From CADEEN01 sp963706685 (lineage in GTDB: Bacteria > Pseudomonadota > Gammaproteobacteria > Burkholderiales > Burkholderiaceae_C), in the NCBI GenBank assembly GCA_963706685.1, contig CAVPMY010000005.1, positions 744,001 to 808,000 on the forward strand: DNA of 64,000 nucleotides. The letters are read 5' to 3'. Of the stretch, positions 44,209-52,893 are shown piece by piece. The notes beneath the pieces were generated by a model, which saw only the letters and a program-made list of their open reading frames with translations, did not search any database and was not told the origin of the DNA. Numbering within the stretch: position 1 is the first letter of the stretch; each line of letters begins with the position of its first letter. The translations under genes were made by a program, and so were the position numbers.

Positions 44209-45537
44209 ATGACCCGATCGAACGCTTCGACCTCCACGCCTTGCACCCAGGAGCCTGAACCCGTTGTTGGCAACGACTGGCGCGTCACGCTCGAACTGCG
44301 CGCGCAAGGGCTGAGCACGGCAATTCAGGGCTTCGAGGGCGGCGCAGCCTGGGAATACGCGTTCTACCTGATGCGTGGCCGCGAGCGCGTAGAGACTCGC
44401 TGGTACACCGACGAGCCGCACGCGGTTTTCAGCCACCGTCGAAGCACCGGCCGTTATCACGTCGTCGGATTCATCCGCCATGCCGCCACGGGACAGGGCC
44501 AAACCCGAACGAGTGGCGAGGTTTCCCTGGCCGGCGGCGGCTACGACCCGCAACGATGGCATCTACCGCTGCACGATCATGCGAGTCTCGACGCTTTTTG
44601 CGCTCGGCGTACGTTCGCTGACGGCATCCACCGCATCGGCCATGGCAACGGCCGCAGCCTGGACCTGCTGATGTCCGGGCTGCAGGCACCGCGCAGCGGC
44701 GCGGTGCTGTTGGTCGGCTTCAGCGCTGCGCAACGGCGACATGACATCGCCGCGCCGATCTTCTCCGGCCTGACCCTCGCCCGCAGCCTGGGGCTGCCAC
44801 TGATCGCCGTGGCCGACCCGCTGGTCTCGGCAAATGACAGCTTGGCCCTGGCCTGGTATGCCGGCGGCGAAGACTGGCAAGGGCTGCCGCAGCGCATCGC
44901 CGCCGCACTCGACCATGTTGCGCAGGCACTCAACCTTCCGCTGCTTTTGTTTGGCGGGTCCGGCGGCGGCTTCGCTGCGCTGTGCGTGCAACAGCATCTG
45001 CAAACACGTGCCGATGCCTGTATCTGGAACCCGCAAACATCGATCTCCCGCTACCACCTGCCACTCGTGGCGGCATACGCCCGGCGCGCCCTGCCGCGCG
45101 CGCTGGGCGCGGCACGACAGCTGACAGCCCCACAGATTGCGCAGGCCTTCGAGGCGGCCGGCATGCAGCACGATCTGACGCGGGTGACGCTGGTTGGCGA
45201 TCGTCGCCTGGTCCTGCTGCAAAGCGAGAGCGACCGCTTCCACGTCGACAATCACCTCGTACCGTTCTCGCAGGCGCATGGCGTGTCGCTCGCGGCCACC
45301 GGCGTCACCGCCTGGGACGGCGGCAGCCGCTGCATCGGCATCGGCCATTGGGGCCGGGGTCACGCCAAGCTGCCGACCGCGCTGGCCTGCGACCTGTTGC
45401 GTGGCATGGTGCAGGGCGTGCCGCTGGGGCCGCTGGTTCAGGCGAGCTTGTCGCGCCACGCCACACAATCGGCACACGCCGCCCCCGTCGATCACAGGTC
45501 AGCCGGGCGACAATCTCGACACATCAACACGCCATGA
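44209..45537 (+). CDS. Asp2-like alpha/beta-hydrolase-fold protein
   Basis: From ATG 44209 the protein has 442 residues; GTG 44134 would add 25. The N-terminal part (about 20-110) looks like a beta-rich domain (WYTDEPHAVFSHRR, GRYHVVGFI). The rest resembles an alpha/beta hydrolase, with a nucleophile elbow LLLFGGSGGGFAAL. The layout recalls Asp2 of accessory Sec glycan systems, where the fold acetylates glycans, but the resemblance is by pattern only. A role as O-acetyltransferase or esterase acting on the polysaccharide is plausible. It overlaps gmd by four bases (ATGA). Confidence 0.62.
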   Translation: MTRSNASTSTPCTQEPEPVVGNDWRVTLELRAQGLSTAIQGFEGGAAWEYAFYLMRGRERVETRWYTDEPHAVFSHRRSTGRYHVVGFIRHAATGQGQTRTSGEVSLAGGGYDPQRWHLPLHDHASLDAFCARRTFADGIHRIGHGNGRSLDLLMSGLQAPRSGAVLLVGFSAAQRRHDIAAPIFSGLTLARSLGLPLIAVADPLVSANDSLALAWYAGGEDWQGLPQRIAAALDHVAQALNLPLLLFGGSGGGFAALCVQQHLQTRADACIWNPQTSISRYHLPLVAAYARRALPRALGAARQLTAPQIAQAFEAAGMQHDLTRVTLVGDRRLVLLQSESDRFHVDNHLVPFSQAHGVSLAATGVTAWDGGSRCIGIGHWGRGHAKLPTALACDLLRGMVQGVPLGPLVQASLSRHATQSAHAAPVDHRSAGRQSRHINTP

Positions 45538-46667
45538 AGACAGCCCTCATCACAGGCGTCACTGGCCAGGACGGCGCCTACCTTGCAGAGTTCCTGCTCG
45601 CCAAGGGCTACGCGGTGCATGGCCTGAAGCGCCGGACCTCGTTGTTCAATACGCAGCGCATCGATCATCTGATCGCGCGCGCCGAAGACGAAGCGCTGCC
45701 CTTTCACCTGCACCATGGCGACATGACCGACTCGTCTTCGCTGATGCGCATCATCGAGCAGTCGCAACCGCAGGAAATCTACAACCTGGCTGCGCAGAGC
45801 CACGTGGCGGTGAGCTTCGAGGAACCGGAATACACCGCCAACTCCGACGCCATCGGCGTGCTGCGCATGCTGGAAGCCATCCGCAACCTGCGCCTGATCG
45901 ACAAGACGCGCTTCTACCAGGCGTCGACCTCAGAGTTGTACGGGCTGGTGCAACAATCGCCGCAGACCGAGGGCACGCCGTTCCACCCGCGAAGCCCCTA
46001 TGCGGTGGCCAAACTGTATGGCTACTGGATCACGGTCAACTACCGTGAGGCCTACGGGCTGTACGCCTGCAACGGCATCCTGTTCAACCACGAGTCGCCG
46101 CTGCGTGGCGAAACCTTTGTCACGCGCAAGATCACGCGGGGGCTGGCGCGCGTTGTGCTGGGCATGCAGACCGATCTGGCGCTGGGCAACCTGGACGCCC
46201 TTCGCGATTGGGGCCACGCGCGCGATTACGTCGAAATGCAATGGTTGATGCTGCAGCAGGACACTGCCGAGGACTATGTCATTGCCACCGGCGTGCAGCA
46301 CTCGGTGCGCCAGTTCGTGCAGGCAGTTGCACAAAGGCTGGGCATGGGGCTCGTATGGGAAGGCCGTGGCATTGCCGAGACCGGTGTCCTGGAGTCCACC
46401 GACGTGGCCGAACTGACGTCGCGCATCGGCAGCGTGGTGGTGCGGGTCGACCCCCGCTACTTCAGGCCCGCCGAAGTCGAATCTCTGCTTGGAGACGCCT
46501 CCAAGGCACGCCAGCGTCTGGGCTGGAAGCCCAAGATTGGCTTCGAAGAACTGGTCGACGAGATGGTCGCCTGCGATCTGCACCAAGCCCGATCGGAGCA
46601 GGCGTTGCGCGTGCAGGGGCTCGGCCCCGCATCGCCGACCGGCGCTTTCGAACGAGGCGGCGCGTGA
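45534..46667 (+). CDS. gmd: GDP-mannose 4,6-dehydratase
   Basis: The 377-residue protein starts TALITGVTGQDGAYLAEFL, the Gmd NADP-binding site. Catalytic residues are in STSELYG and in YAVAKLYGYW (Tyr-x3-Lys). FNHESPLRGETFVTRKI and DYVEMQWLMLQ are Gmd-specific. It converts GDP-D-mannose to GDP-4-keto-6-deoxymannose, used by Fcl next door. No GDP-mannose synthesis genes are in the window, so that supply must come from elsewhere. It overlaps both neighbours by four bases. Confidence 0.96.
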   Translation: MKTALITGVTGQDGAYLAEFLLAKGYAVHGLKRRTSLFNTQRIDHLIARAEDEALPFHLHHGDMTDSSSLMRIIEQSQPQEIYNLAAQSHVAVSFEEPEYTANSDAIGVLRMLEAIRNLRLIDKTRFYQASTSELYGLVQQSPQTEGTPFHPRSPYAVAKLYGYWITVNYREAYGLYACNGILFNHESPLRGETFVTRKITRGLARVVLGMQTDLALGNLDALRDWGHARDYVEMQWLMLQQDTAEDYVIATGVQHSVRQFVQAVAQRLGMGLVWEGRGIAETGVLESTDVAELTSRIGSVVVRVDPRYFRPAEVESLLGDASKARQRLGWKPKIGFEELVDEMVACDLHQARSEQALRVQGLGPASPTGAFERGGA

Positions 46668-47635
46668 ACGCTGACCGCGAGGGCCTCATCTATGTGGCCG
46701 GACACAACGGCCTGGTGGGGCGCGCTCTGGTACGCCGCCTGCGGTCCCTGGGCCACGACAGCCTGTTGCTGCGCTCGAAGGCCGAACTCGATCTTCGCGA
46801 CCAGCCAGCCGTTCACCGCCTGTTGCAGTCGCAGCCTGTCACGCAGGTGTACGTGGCCGCGGCCAAGGTCGGCGGCATCCTGGCCAATGCCTCGCAACCT
46901 GGAGATTTCCTGCTCGACAACCTGCTCATCCAGTCCAACCTGATCGGTGGCGCACACGCCGCCGGCATCCAGCGCCTGCTGTTCCTGGGCTCGTCTTGTA
47001 TTTACCCCAAACTGGCGTCGCAACCGATTCGCGAGGAGGCGCTGCTGACCGGCGCGCTGGAGCCGACGAACGAGCCCTACGCCATCGCCAAGATCGCGGG
47101 GATGAAGCTCTGCGAGAGCCTTGCGCGCCAGCACGGGAGAGATTACCGAACCGTGATGCCGACCAACCTGTACGGGCCGTTCGACAACTTCCACCCGACC
47201 CAGTCGCATGTGCTGCCGGCGCTGATACGGCGTTTTGTCGAGGCGCGCGACGCTGGCGCGTCCACCATCACGGTGTGGGGCAGCGGCACCCCGCGGCGCG
47301 AGTTCCTGCACGTCGACGACCTGGCTGACGCCTGCGTGACAGTCATGAACCTCGAGCCCGCGGCGTTTCGCTCGGCCACCGGCGCCGAGGCCTCGCACCT
47401 CAACATCGGCTGCGGCGAGGATCACAGCATTGCCGAGATCGCACGCCTGCTCGCCCGCCTGACCGGCTTTGGCGGCGAGATCCTCTTCGATCCCAGCAAG
47501 CCCGATGGCACACCGCGAAAGCTGCTCGACTGCTCGAAAGTGTTCTCCCTCGGCTGGCGGCCACAGCGTGGCCTGGAAGCCGGCCTGCGCGACACCATTG
47601 CCTGGTTCGTCGGCCACGGCATGCCCGGGCGCTAA
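46664..47635 (+). CDS. fcl: GDP-L-fucose synthase
   Basis: With GTG 46664, overlapping the gmd stop by four bases (GTGA), the protein has 323 residues. GHNGLVGRALVRRL is the NADPH site. SSCIYPK and YAIAKIAGMK carry the catalytic Ser, Tyr and Lys, and NLYGPFDNFHP is also typical. It epimerises and reduces GDP-4-keto-6-deoxymannose to GDP-L-fucose. Together with gmd and the NodZ-like transferase it makes a compact fucose addition set. The frame is open upstream through gmd without similarity. Confidence 0.95.
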   Translation: MNADREGLIYVAGHNGLVGRALVRRLRSLGHDSLLLRSKAELDLRDQPAVHRLLQSQPVTQVYVAAAKVGGILANASQPGDFLLDNLLIQSNLIGGAHAAGIQRLLFLGSSCIYPKLASQPIREEALLTGALEPTNEPYAIAKIAGMKLCESLARQHGRDYRTVMPTNLYGPFDNFHPTQSHVLPALIRRFVEARDAGASTITVWGSGTPRREFLHVDDLADACVTVMNLEPAAFRSATGAEASHLNIGCGEDHSIAEIARLLARLTGFGGEILFDPSKPDGTPRKLLDCSKVFSLGWRPQRGLEAGLRDTIAWFVGHGMPGR

Positions 47636-47665
47636 GCCGCCACCTGCGGATTGACGGAACTGCCC

Positions 47666-48208
47666 ATGAAACTTCACCTCGGTTGCGGCAAGCGCTACAT
47701 CCCGGGCTTCGTGCATGTCGACGCTGTCGACTTCCCGCACATCGACCACCAGCGCGACATCTCCGACCTGTCGTGCTTTGCCGACGACAGTTGCGAGCTG
47801 ATCTACGCGTGCCACGTGGTCGAGCATTTCCCACGCGCCGATGTGGCGCGCGTGCTGCAGGAGTGGCGGCGCGTGCTTCGCCGCGGCGGTACGCTGCGCA
47901 TCGCGGTGCCGGATTTCGAGGCCCTGTGCGCCGTCTATCGCGACACGGGCCTGCTGCGGCTGGTGGTCGGCCCGCTGTATGGCGGCCAGAACCACCCGCA
48001 CAACTTCCACTACAACACCTTTGACTTTTCAGCTGCACGCGGCCTGCTGGAGTCCTGTGGCTTCGCCAACGTTCGGCGATGGGATTGGCGAACCACCGAA
48101 CATGCCGGTACTGACGACTTCTCGCAGGCCTACATCCCGCACATGAGCAAGGACAGCGGCCGTTTGATCAGCCTGAATATCGAGTGCGACAAGGCGGCCA
48201 GCGCCTGA
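47666..48208 (+). CDS. Class I SAM-dependent methyltransferase
   Basis: From ATG 47666 the protein has 180 residues. It begins directly at the SAM-binding strand (KLHLGCGKRYIPGFVHVD) and continues with a YACHVVEHFPR motif and WRRVLRRGGTLRIAVPD, the methyltransferase-11 pattern. It is short, lacking an N-terminal cap. Similar proteins occur in many polysaccharide clusters, presumably methylating a sugar hydroxyl. A TTG at 47651 would add five residues. DUF268 follows after 31 bases. Confidence 0.82.
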   Translation: MKLHLGCGKRYIPGFVHVDAVDFPHIDHQRDISDLSCFADDSCELIYACHVVEHFPRADVARVLQEWRRVLRRGGTLRIAVPDFEALCAVYRDTGLLRLVVGPLYGGQNHPHNFHYNTFDFSAARGLLESCGFANVRRWDWRTTEHAGTDDFSQAYIPHMSKDSGRLISLNIECDKAASA

Positions 48209-48239
48209 TTGCACATCTGCCAGAGACAGGATTCCGCAC

Positions 48240-49106
48240 TTGGACAAACACCGCCAGTTCTTCGGCCTCGAAGGCCGTTTCCAGCGCCTGATCGACAACC
48301 TTGCCGCCGTGATCCGCAATGCCGGCCGGCCGTATGTGCCGCCACCCAAAGTGATGCCGCCGAGTCTCGTCGACGGCTACACGATGCAGGGTCGCGTGCC
48401 GGTGATCGACTGGTACCTCAACAACAAGCCCGACCCGAAGTCGATCGGTTCGGTGGTGATGTATCGCGCCGACAACCTCAGGCAGGTCCGCCTCGACGTG
48501 AGTGAGCGGCGATACAAGTCCTACGGCCCCACGAACGATCATCTGCATGCGGCTTTGCAAGCGTACGACATCGAGGGCCGCTTCGTCCTGATCATGGGGT
48601 CTGCCTATCCGCAATTTGAGGCGTTCTGCCTCCACTACGGCGGCAAACCGATCACGATCGAGTACAACGTGCGCTGCTCCGATTCGGAAGAGCTGAGCTT
48701 CTTCAGCCCGGCGCAGTTCGAGGCCCTGAACGTCAAAGGCGACGCGGCCATCTCGATCTCGAGCTTCGAGCATGACGGACTCGGCCGCTACGGCGACCCG
48801 CTCGACCCTGATGGCGACCTGAAGGCGATGGCCAAGCTGCGCACGCAACTCGCAACTGGATCCCTGGCCTTTGTATCGGTGCCTCTCGGTCGCGACGCCG
48901 TGGTCTGGAATGCACACCGGATCTATGGTCCGGCCCGGCTGCCAGCGTTCCTGGCCGGGTGGGAAGTCGTGTCATGCTTCGGTGACGAACTCGGGCTGAT
49001 CCACATCGAAGGCGGGTCGATTCGCATCGACCGCGAACGCTGGAACGAAACCTTCCCGTTGGTCAGGACAGGCAAGGAGTGGGTTTTCGTCCTGCGTTCG
49101 CCTTGA
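48240..49106 (+). CDS. DUF268 family protein
   Basis: The 288-residue protein contains SISSFEHDGLGRYGDPLDP, a hallmark of DUF268, and LVIMGS-type FVLIMGSAYPQFEAF. The start appears to be TTG 48240, with CAGGA about eight bases upstream; no ATG precedes the conserved part. DUF268 proteins are found in nematodes and in bacterial glycan loci and may have a methyltransferase-like fold, but their role is not established. Position after a methyltransferase and before a secreted beta-helix protein points to glycan decoration. Confidence 0.8.
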   Translation: MDKHRQFFGLEGRFQRLIDNLAAVIRNAGRPYVPPPKVMPPSLVDGYTMQGRVPVIDWYLNNKPDPKSIGSVVMYRADNLRQVRLDVSERRYKSYGPTNDHLHAALQAYDIEGRFVLIMGSAYPQFEAFCLHYGGKPITIEYNVRCSDSEELSFFSPAQFEALNVKGDAAISISSFEHDGLGRYGDPLDPDGDLKAMAKLRTQLATGSLAFVSVPLGRDAVVWNAHRIYGPARLPAFLAGWEVVSCFGDELGLIHIEGGSIRIDRERWNETFPLVRTGKEWVFVLRSP

Positions 49107-49134
49107 GTTGCACTTGACTTGCGATGGAGACACG

Positions 49135-50142
49135 ATGATGACTTCGAACCTCAGAATTCTCGTACTGGTCTGCCTGATGGCCGTGCAGGCGCCTGGCTTC
49201 GGCGCCGACGACAGCGTCCTGTTCGTCGGCCCTTCGGGATCGCTCCCAGCCGTGGGCACACGTGCCGACCCCCTGAGAGACCTGCAAGCGGCCGTCGACA
49301 AGGCGCAGGCGATGGGCAGCAAGGTCGCACGGGTCGAGGTGCGGGTGCTGCCCGGCGCATACCGAGGACAGACGGTCACGATCAAGTCCGCCGATGGCAA
49401 CACGCCCCGCATCGAAATCAGGCGCGATGCCGACGACTCGCGACCCGTCTTCGACGGCGACGGTACCGACAACACCTGGCTGACCGTCGTCTCCAGCGGC
49501 AAGCCGGTAAAGGGGCTGACCGTCTACGGCCTGAAGGTCACCGGCTATTCGACCGCGATCACCCTCAACGGCTCGCGCGACAACGCCTCGCAGCGCATCG
49601 ACGACGTCGTGATCCGCAACAACGTCTTCGCCGGCATCGGGCAGTTGTCGCCGAACCAGCGCAACTATTCCACCGCGGCCGTCCGACTGATCAATGCGCA
49701 CGGGGTGCAGATCATCAACAACAACTTCTCGCAGATCCGCAACCGGGAGCGCTGCAAACTGATCCACGCCATTTATGTAGCGCATGGCTCGACCGACAAT
49801 GTCATCAAGGACAACGATTTCCAGGACACGTGCGGCGACGCGGTCCGCTTTCGCGATGCGTCGAGCGACAACAAGGTCGAAGACAACAACTTCACGGACG
49901 CCTGGGTGGATGCGCCCATCAGCGATTGGTATTGCGACGGCACCAATCGCCAGGACTGCACCAAGAAGACGGCGGAATGTCCCTCGTTCGGCAACATCAT
50001 CTCGGGCAACAAGGTCAAGGCGCTGCGTGCCTCCAAGCCCGAGATGACGACCGCGTTCGGCACGGACACCAATGCGGCCTGCGACAACGACCGTGCGACA
50101 CGGGCGCAGGCCGCCAGCCGCAAGCGTTTTGAAGCCCGGTGA
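49135..50142 (+). CDS. Secreted right-handed parallel beta-helix protein
   Basis: From ATG 49135 (a second ATG follows at once; GGAG lies just upstream) the protein has 335 residues. A signal peptide covers about 1-24 (cut near GFGAD). The body shows the repeating hydrophobic/Asn pattern of right-handed beta-helices (VVIRNNVFAGIG, VQIINNNFSQIRN, NVIKDNDFQDT, NKVEDNNFTDA). Two Cys pairs lie near the end. Such folds include pectate lyases, alginate lyases and epimerases. Placement in an export cluster suggests a periplasmic enzyme trimming or editing the polymer, but no catalytic residues can be assigned. Confidence 0.78.
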   Translation: MMTSNLRILVLVCLMAVQAPGFGADDSVLFVGPSGSLPAVGTRADPLRDLQAAVDKAQAMGSKVARVEVRVLPGAYRGQTVTIKSADGNTPRIEIRRDADDSRPVFDGDGTDNTWLTVVSSGKPVKGLTVYGLKVTGYSTAITLNGSRDNASQRIDDVVIRNNVFAGIGQLSPNQRNYSTAAVRLINAHGVQIINNNFSQIRNRERCKLIHAIYVAHGSTDNVIKDNDFQDTCGDAVRFRDASSDNKVEDNNFTDAWVDAPISDWYCDGTNRQDCTKKTAECPSFGNIISGNKVKALRASKPEMTTAFGTDTNAACDNDRATRAQAASRKRFEAR

Positions 50143-50146
50143 CGGG

Positions 50147-51355
50147 GTGCCTGCCGCGCATCCCGCGCCAACCCTGCTGATGGCATCGACGCAACACTGG
50201 CAATCCACCTTTCAGGTCGGCAGCCACCATATCGCACGTTGTTTCGCACGCCGCGGCTGGCGGGTCGGTTTCCTGGGGGCGCCGATCAGTGTCTTGCATC
50301 TGGCCGGCGGGGGCCAGGATGCGGCACAGCGCCTGGCGTCCTGGCGGCTCGGCGGCGCCATCGACGAGACGACCGGCATCTGGCACCACGTCCCGTTCGC
50401 GCCTGTGCCTTGGGGTACCACGCCGTGGACACGGGGGCGCCGCACAGTGGCCATGGCCTGGTCGCTTTGTCGCCCGATGTTGGCCGCGACACTGTCCAAG
50501 GCCGGTTTCGGGCGGCCGGATGTCGCCTGTGCCGACCACTTTCTGCATGAGGGCCTGCTCCGCGCGGCCGCTCCGGCACTGACGGTCTTTCGACGCGCCG
50601 ACAACCCGGCGACGATGCCGGGCGCCGGTGCTGACTTCAGCGCGCGCGATGCAGACTTTGCGCGCAGGGCCGACCTGACCCTTTGTCCGACTGCAACGGC
50701 CGCAAGCGACCTCGCGCAACAAGGTATTGACCGCACGATGGTCGTGCCCAACGGGGTCGATTTGGGCCGCTTCTTCCAGCCCATGCCTGCACCTCAGGAA
50801 TACGCGGCCAGCGCGCGCCCAGTGGTCGTCTACGTTGGCGCTGACGATCACCGCCTGGACATTGAGCTGATGGCCTACGCGGCGCGGGCGGTGCCGCAAG
50901 CCCGCTGGGTCGCCATCGGCCGCTTCGGCGCCAGCTCGACGCAACGGCTGCAAGCCGCCGGCGTCAGCGTTCTCGGGCCGCGGCGGCACGACCAGCTGCC
51001 GGCTTTTCTGCAGCACGCCAAGGTAGGGATCGTGCCATTCAATCTGCGCCGGGACGACTCGCTGATGCGCGACGTCAGCCCGTTGAAGGTACTCGAATAC
51101 GCTGCGAGCGGGCTGCCGGTGGTTGCCACGGCGGGCTGCAGCTACCCGGACGACCTGCCCACGCCGCTGGCGGTCTGCGCAACGGCACATGACTTCGCTG
51201 CCACGGTGGCGAAGTTTTGCGACCAACCTCGGCCATCCCGGCCGACAGGCGAAGCCTTTGCGCAGCACGCCTGGATGACTCGACTGGCGCCGCTGTTCTC
51301 CTGGCTCGACGCGCAAGGTCGCACAGACTCGACACGCTCGGAGCGGCAGGCGTGA
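50147..51355 (+). CDS. GT4-type glycosyltransferase
   Basis: With GTG 50147 the protein has 402 residues; ATG 50180 would cut into the first beta strand (TLLMASTQHW). QVGSHHIARCFARRGWRV is the N-terminal Rossmann start. VVPNGVDLGRF, VVYVGADDHR, and SPLKVLEYAASGLPVVAT with the donor-binding Glu form the GT-B C-terminal half. It is cytosolic and probably adds a sugar to the polymer; donor unknown. It starts five bases after the beta-helix gene and overlaps the next GT4 gene by four bases (GTGA). Confidence 0.85.
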   Translation: MPAAHPAPTLLMASTQHWQSTFQVGSHHIARCFARRGWRVGFLGAPISVLHLAGGGQDAAQRLASWRLGGAIDETTGIWHHVPFAPVPWGTTPWTRGRRTVAMAWSLCRPMLAATLSKAGFGRPDVACADHFLHEGLLRAAAPALTVFRRADNPATMPGAGADFSARDADFARRADLTLCPTATAASDLAQQGIDRTMVVPNGVDLGRFFQPMPAPQEYAASARPVVVYVGADDHRLDIELMAYAARAVPQARWVAIGRFGASSTQRLQAAGVSVLGPRRHDQLPAFLQHAKVGIVPFNLRRDDSLMRDVSPLKVLEYAASGLPVVATAGCSYPDDLPTPLAVCATAHDFAATVAKFCDQPRPSRPTGEAFAQHAWMTRLAPLFSWLDAQGRTDSTRSERQA

Positions 51356-52890
51356 CGAGGCTGGTCGCCGCCTTGCGTCGATGGGCGCGCGAAGCCTTGT
51401 CGGGCATGCGGGGTCCGAGGATGCAGACGCTGGCTTGGCGGGTCGCGAACCTGCACCCCCGATGGCGCATTGTCGGTCGGGTGCGCAAAGGGGAGATCGA
51501 GGCGCCGCTGGCAGCTCTGCGCCGCCGCGGCTTTGCCATGGGTGCCGCGCAACCTCTGCGCGAACGCCTGGAGGACATGGCCCGCTTCACGCGGCAGCAG
51601 GGCGAGAGCGGCCGTGCCGGCGCCGGCCCTCAGGGCGTCACGGTGATGTCGCCCGTTGCCCGCATGCGCCCGCTGTGGCCGTTCGATCGCCGCGCCCTGT
51701 TCGCGCTGCACAGCTGCGGCGCCTTCGATCCCTCCGGGTACAGCGCGCGTTCCGTGGCCCTGATCAACGCGCTGCAGACGCATGGCGTCGAGCCAACGAT
51801 CACGCTCAGGCCCGGATACCCCTGGGATCTGGCACATCACCGCCATGCCGAGCGGCGAGATCATGTCGTCCACGAGGGCCTGCGCTTTGAACTGGAACCC
51901 GATCCCGAATGCGGCCTGCGCGATCCGGACAGCCGCTACATCGATACCTATGCGACCCACCTCGAGCAGCTCGCGCGGCGCGGCAGTGTGGAAGTGATCC
52001 ACGCGGCGTCGAACTTTCTCAACGGCGCAGCGGCGGCGATGGCGGCCAGGCGCCTGGGCGTACCTTCGATTTACGAAGTCCGCGGCCTGTGGCACTTGAC
52101 GCGGGCGTTTTCCGATTCGGTCTACGCGGGCTCCGAGCACTTCCGCTACTGCGAGGCGCGTGAGGTCGCGGCCTGCCAGGCCGCCGATCATGTCGTGACA
52201 CTGTCGCCGGGTCTGCAGGCCTGGCTGGTCGAACGCGGCGTCGACGCCGGCAAGGTCACGATCGTCGGCAACGCTGCACGGCAGCCGGCGGAGACGGTGG
52301 CGGACCGCCGGCAACTGGCGCGTGCCGTGCGTGAACGCATGGGCATTCCCGCTGCGGCGCAGGTCGTCGGCTACCTGGGGGCGCTGGTGGAGTACGAGGG
52401 CCTCGAAGGCCTGGTGCAGGCGCACGCGCGGACACCGCTTGCTTCACGCCCCTTCCTGCTGATCGTCGGCAGCGGTCGCCTGGAGGCTCAACTGAAGCGC
52501 CTCGTGGCGGACCTCGGAAGCGCAAGCACTGTGAAATTCGCCGGCCGCGTGCCGTCTCAGCAAGTGGGCGCGTGGTACGAGGCGATGGACGCGGTGGTGC
52601 TGCCGCGCCGCGACGGCCAGCTGACCCGGCTGGTGCCGGCGATCAAACCGTTCGAGGTCGTGGCTCATGGGCGCCCTCTGTTCGTCAGCGCAGCGCTGGC
52701 GCATGCGCTCGGACCGACGTTGCTGCAGGGCTACCGGGTGGTCGACGTCGAAGCGCTTGGGCGGCTCGACCGGTTGTTCGAAACAGCAGATCCTGCCGCA
52801 GTGGCCCGATCAGCTGCGCTGCCAGCGGTGCCGACCTGGGACGACCGGGCCACCGCCCTCAACGCGCTGTACGGCCAGCTCACACACTGA
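51352..52890 (+). CDS. GT4-type glycosyltransferase with N-terminal extension
   Basis: With GTG 51352, overlapping the previous stop (GTGA), the protein has 512 residues. About 120 extra, Arg-rich residues precede the usual GT4 fold. The fold has a Gly-rich start (GAFDPSGYSARSVALINALQ), SIYEVRGLWHL, VVTLSPGLQAWL, VTIVGNAA, VGYLGALVEYEGL and KPFEVVAHGRPLFVS. The expected E-x7-E motif is altered (VLPRRDGQ-LTRLVPAIKPFE). This is the last rightward gene; the next gene converges after three bases. Confidence 0.84.
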   Translation: MTRLVAALRRWAREALSGMRGPRMQTLAWRVANLHPRWRIVGRVRKGEIEAPLAALRRRGFAMGAAQPLRERLEDMARFTRQQGESGRAGAGPQGVTVMSPVARMRPLWPFDRRALFALHSCGAFDPSGYSARSVALINALQTHGVEPTITLRPGYPWDLAHHRHAERRDHVVHEGLRFELEPDPECGLRDPDSRYIDTYATHLEQLARRGSVEVIHAASNFLNGAAAAMAARRLGVPSIYEVRGLWHLTRAFSDSVYAGSEHFRYCEAREVAACQAADHVVTLSPGLQAWLVERGVDAGKVTIVGNAARQPAETVADRRQLARAVRERMGIPAAAQVVGYLGALVEYEGLEGLVQAHARTPLASRPFLLIVGSGRLEAQLKRLVADLGSASTVKFAGRVPSQQVGAWYEAMDAVVLPRRDGQLTRLVPAIKPFEVVAHGRPLFVSAALAHALGPTLLQGYRVVDVEALGRLDRLFETADPAAVARSAALPAVPTWDDRATALNALYGQLTH

Positions 52891-52893
52891 GGT

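Noticed and set aside
46208..46663. N-terminal extension of fcl by about 150 codons
   Set aside because: This stretch is off-frame gmd sequence; the NADPH site begins directly after GTG 46664.
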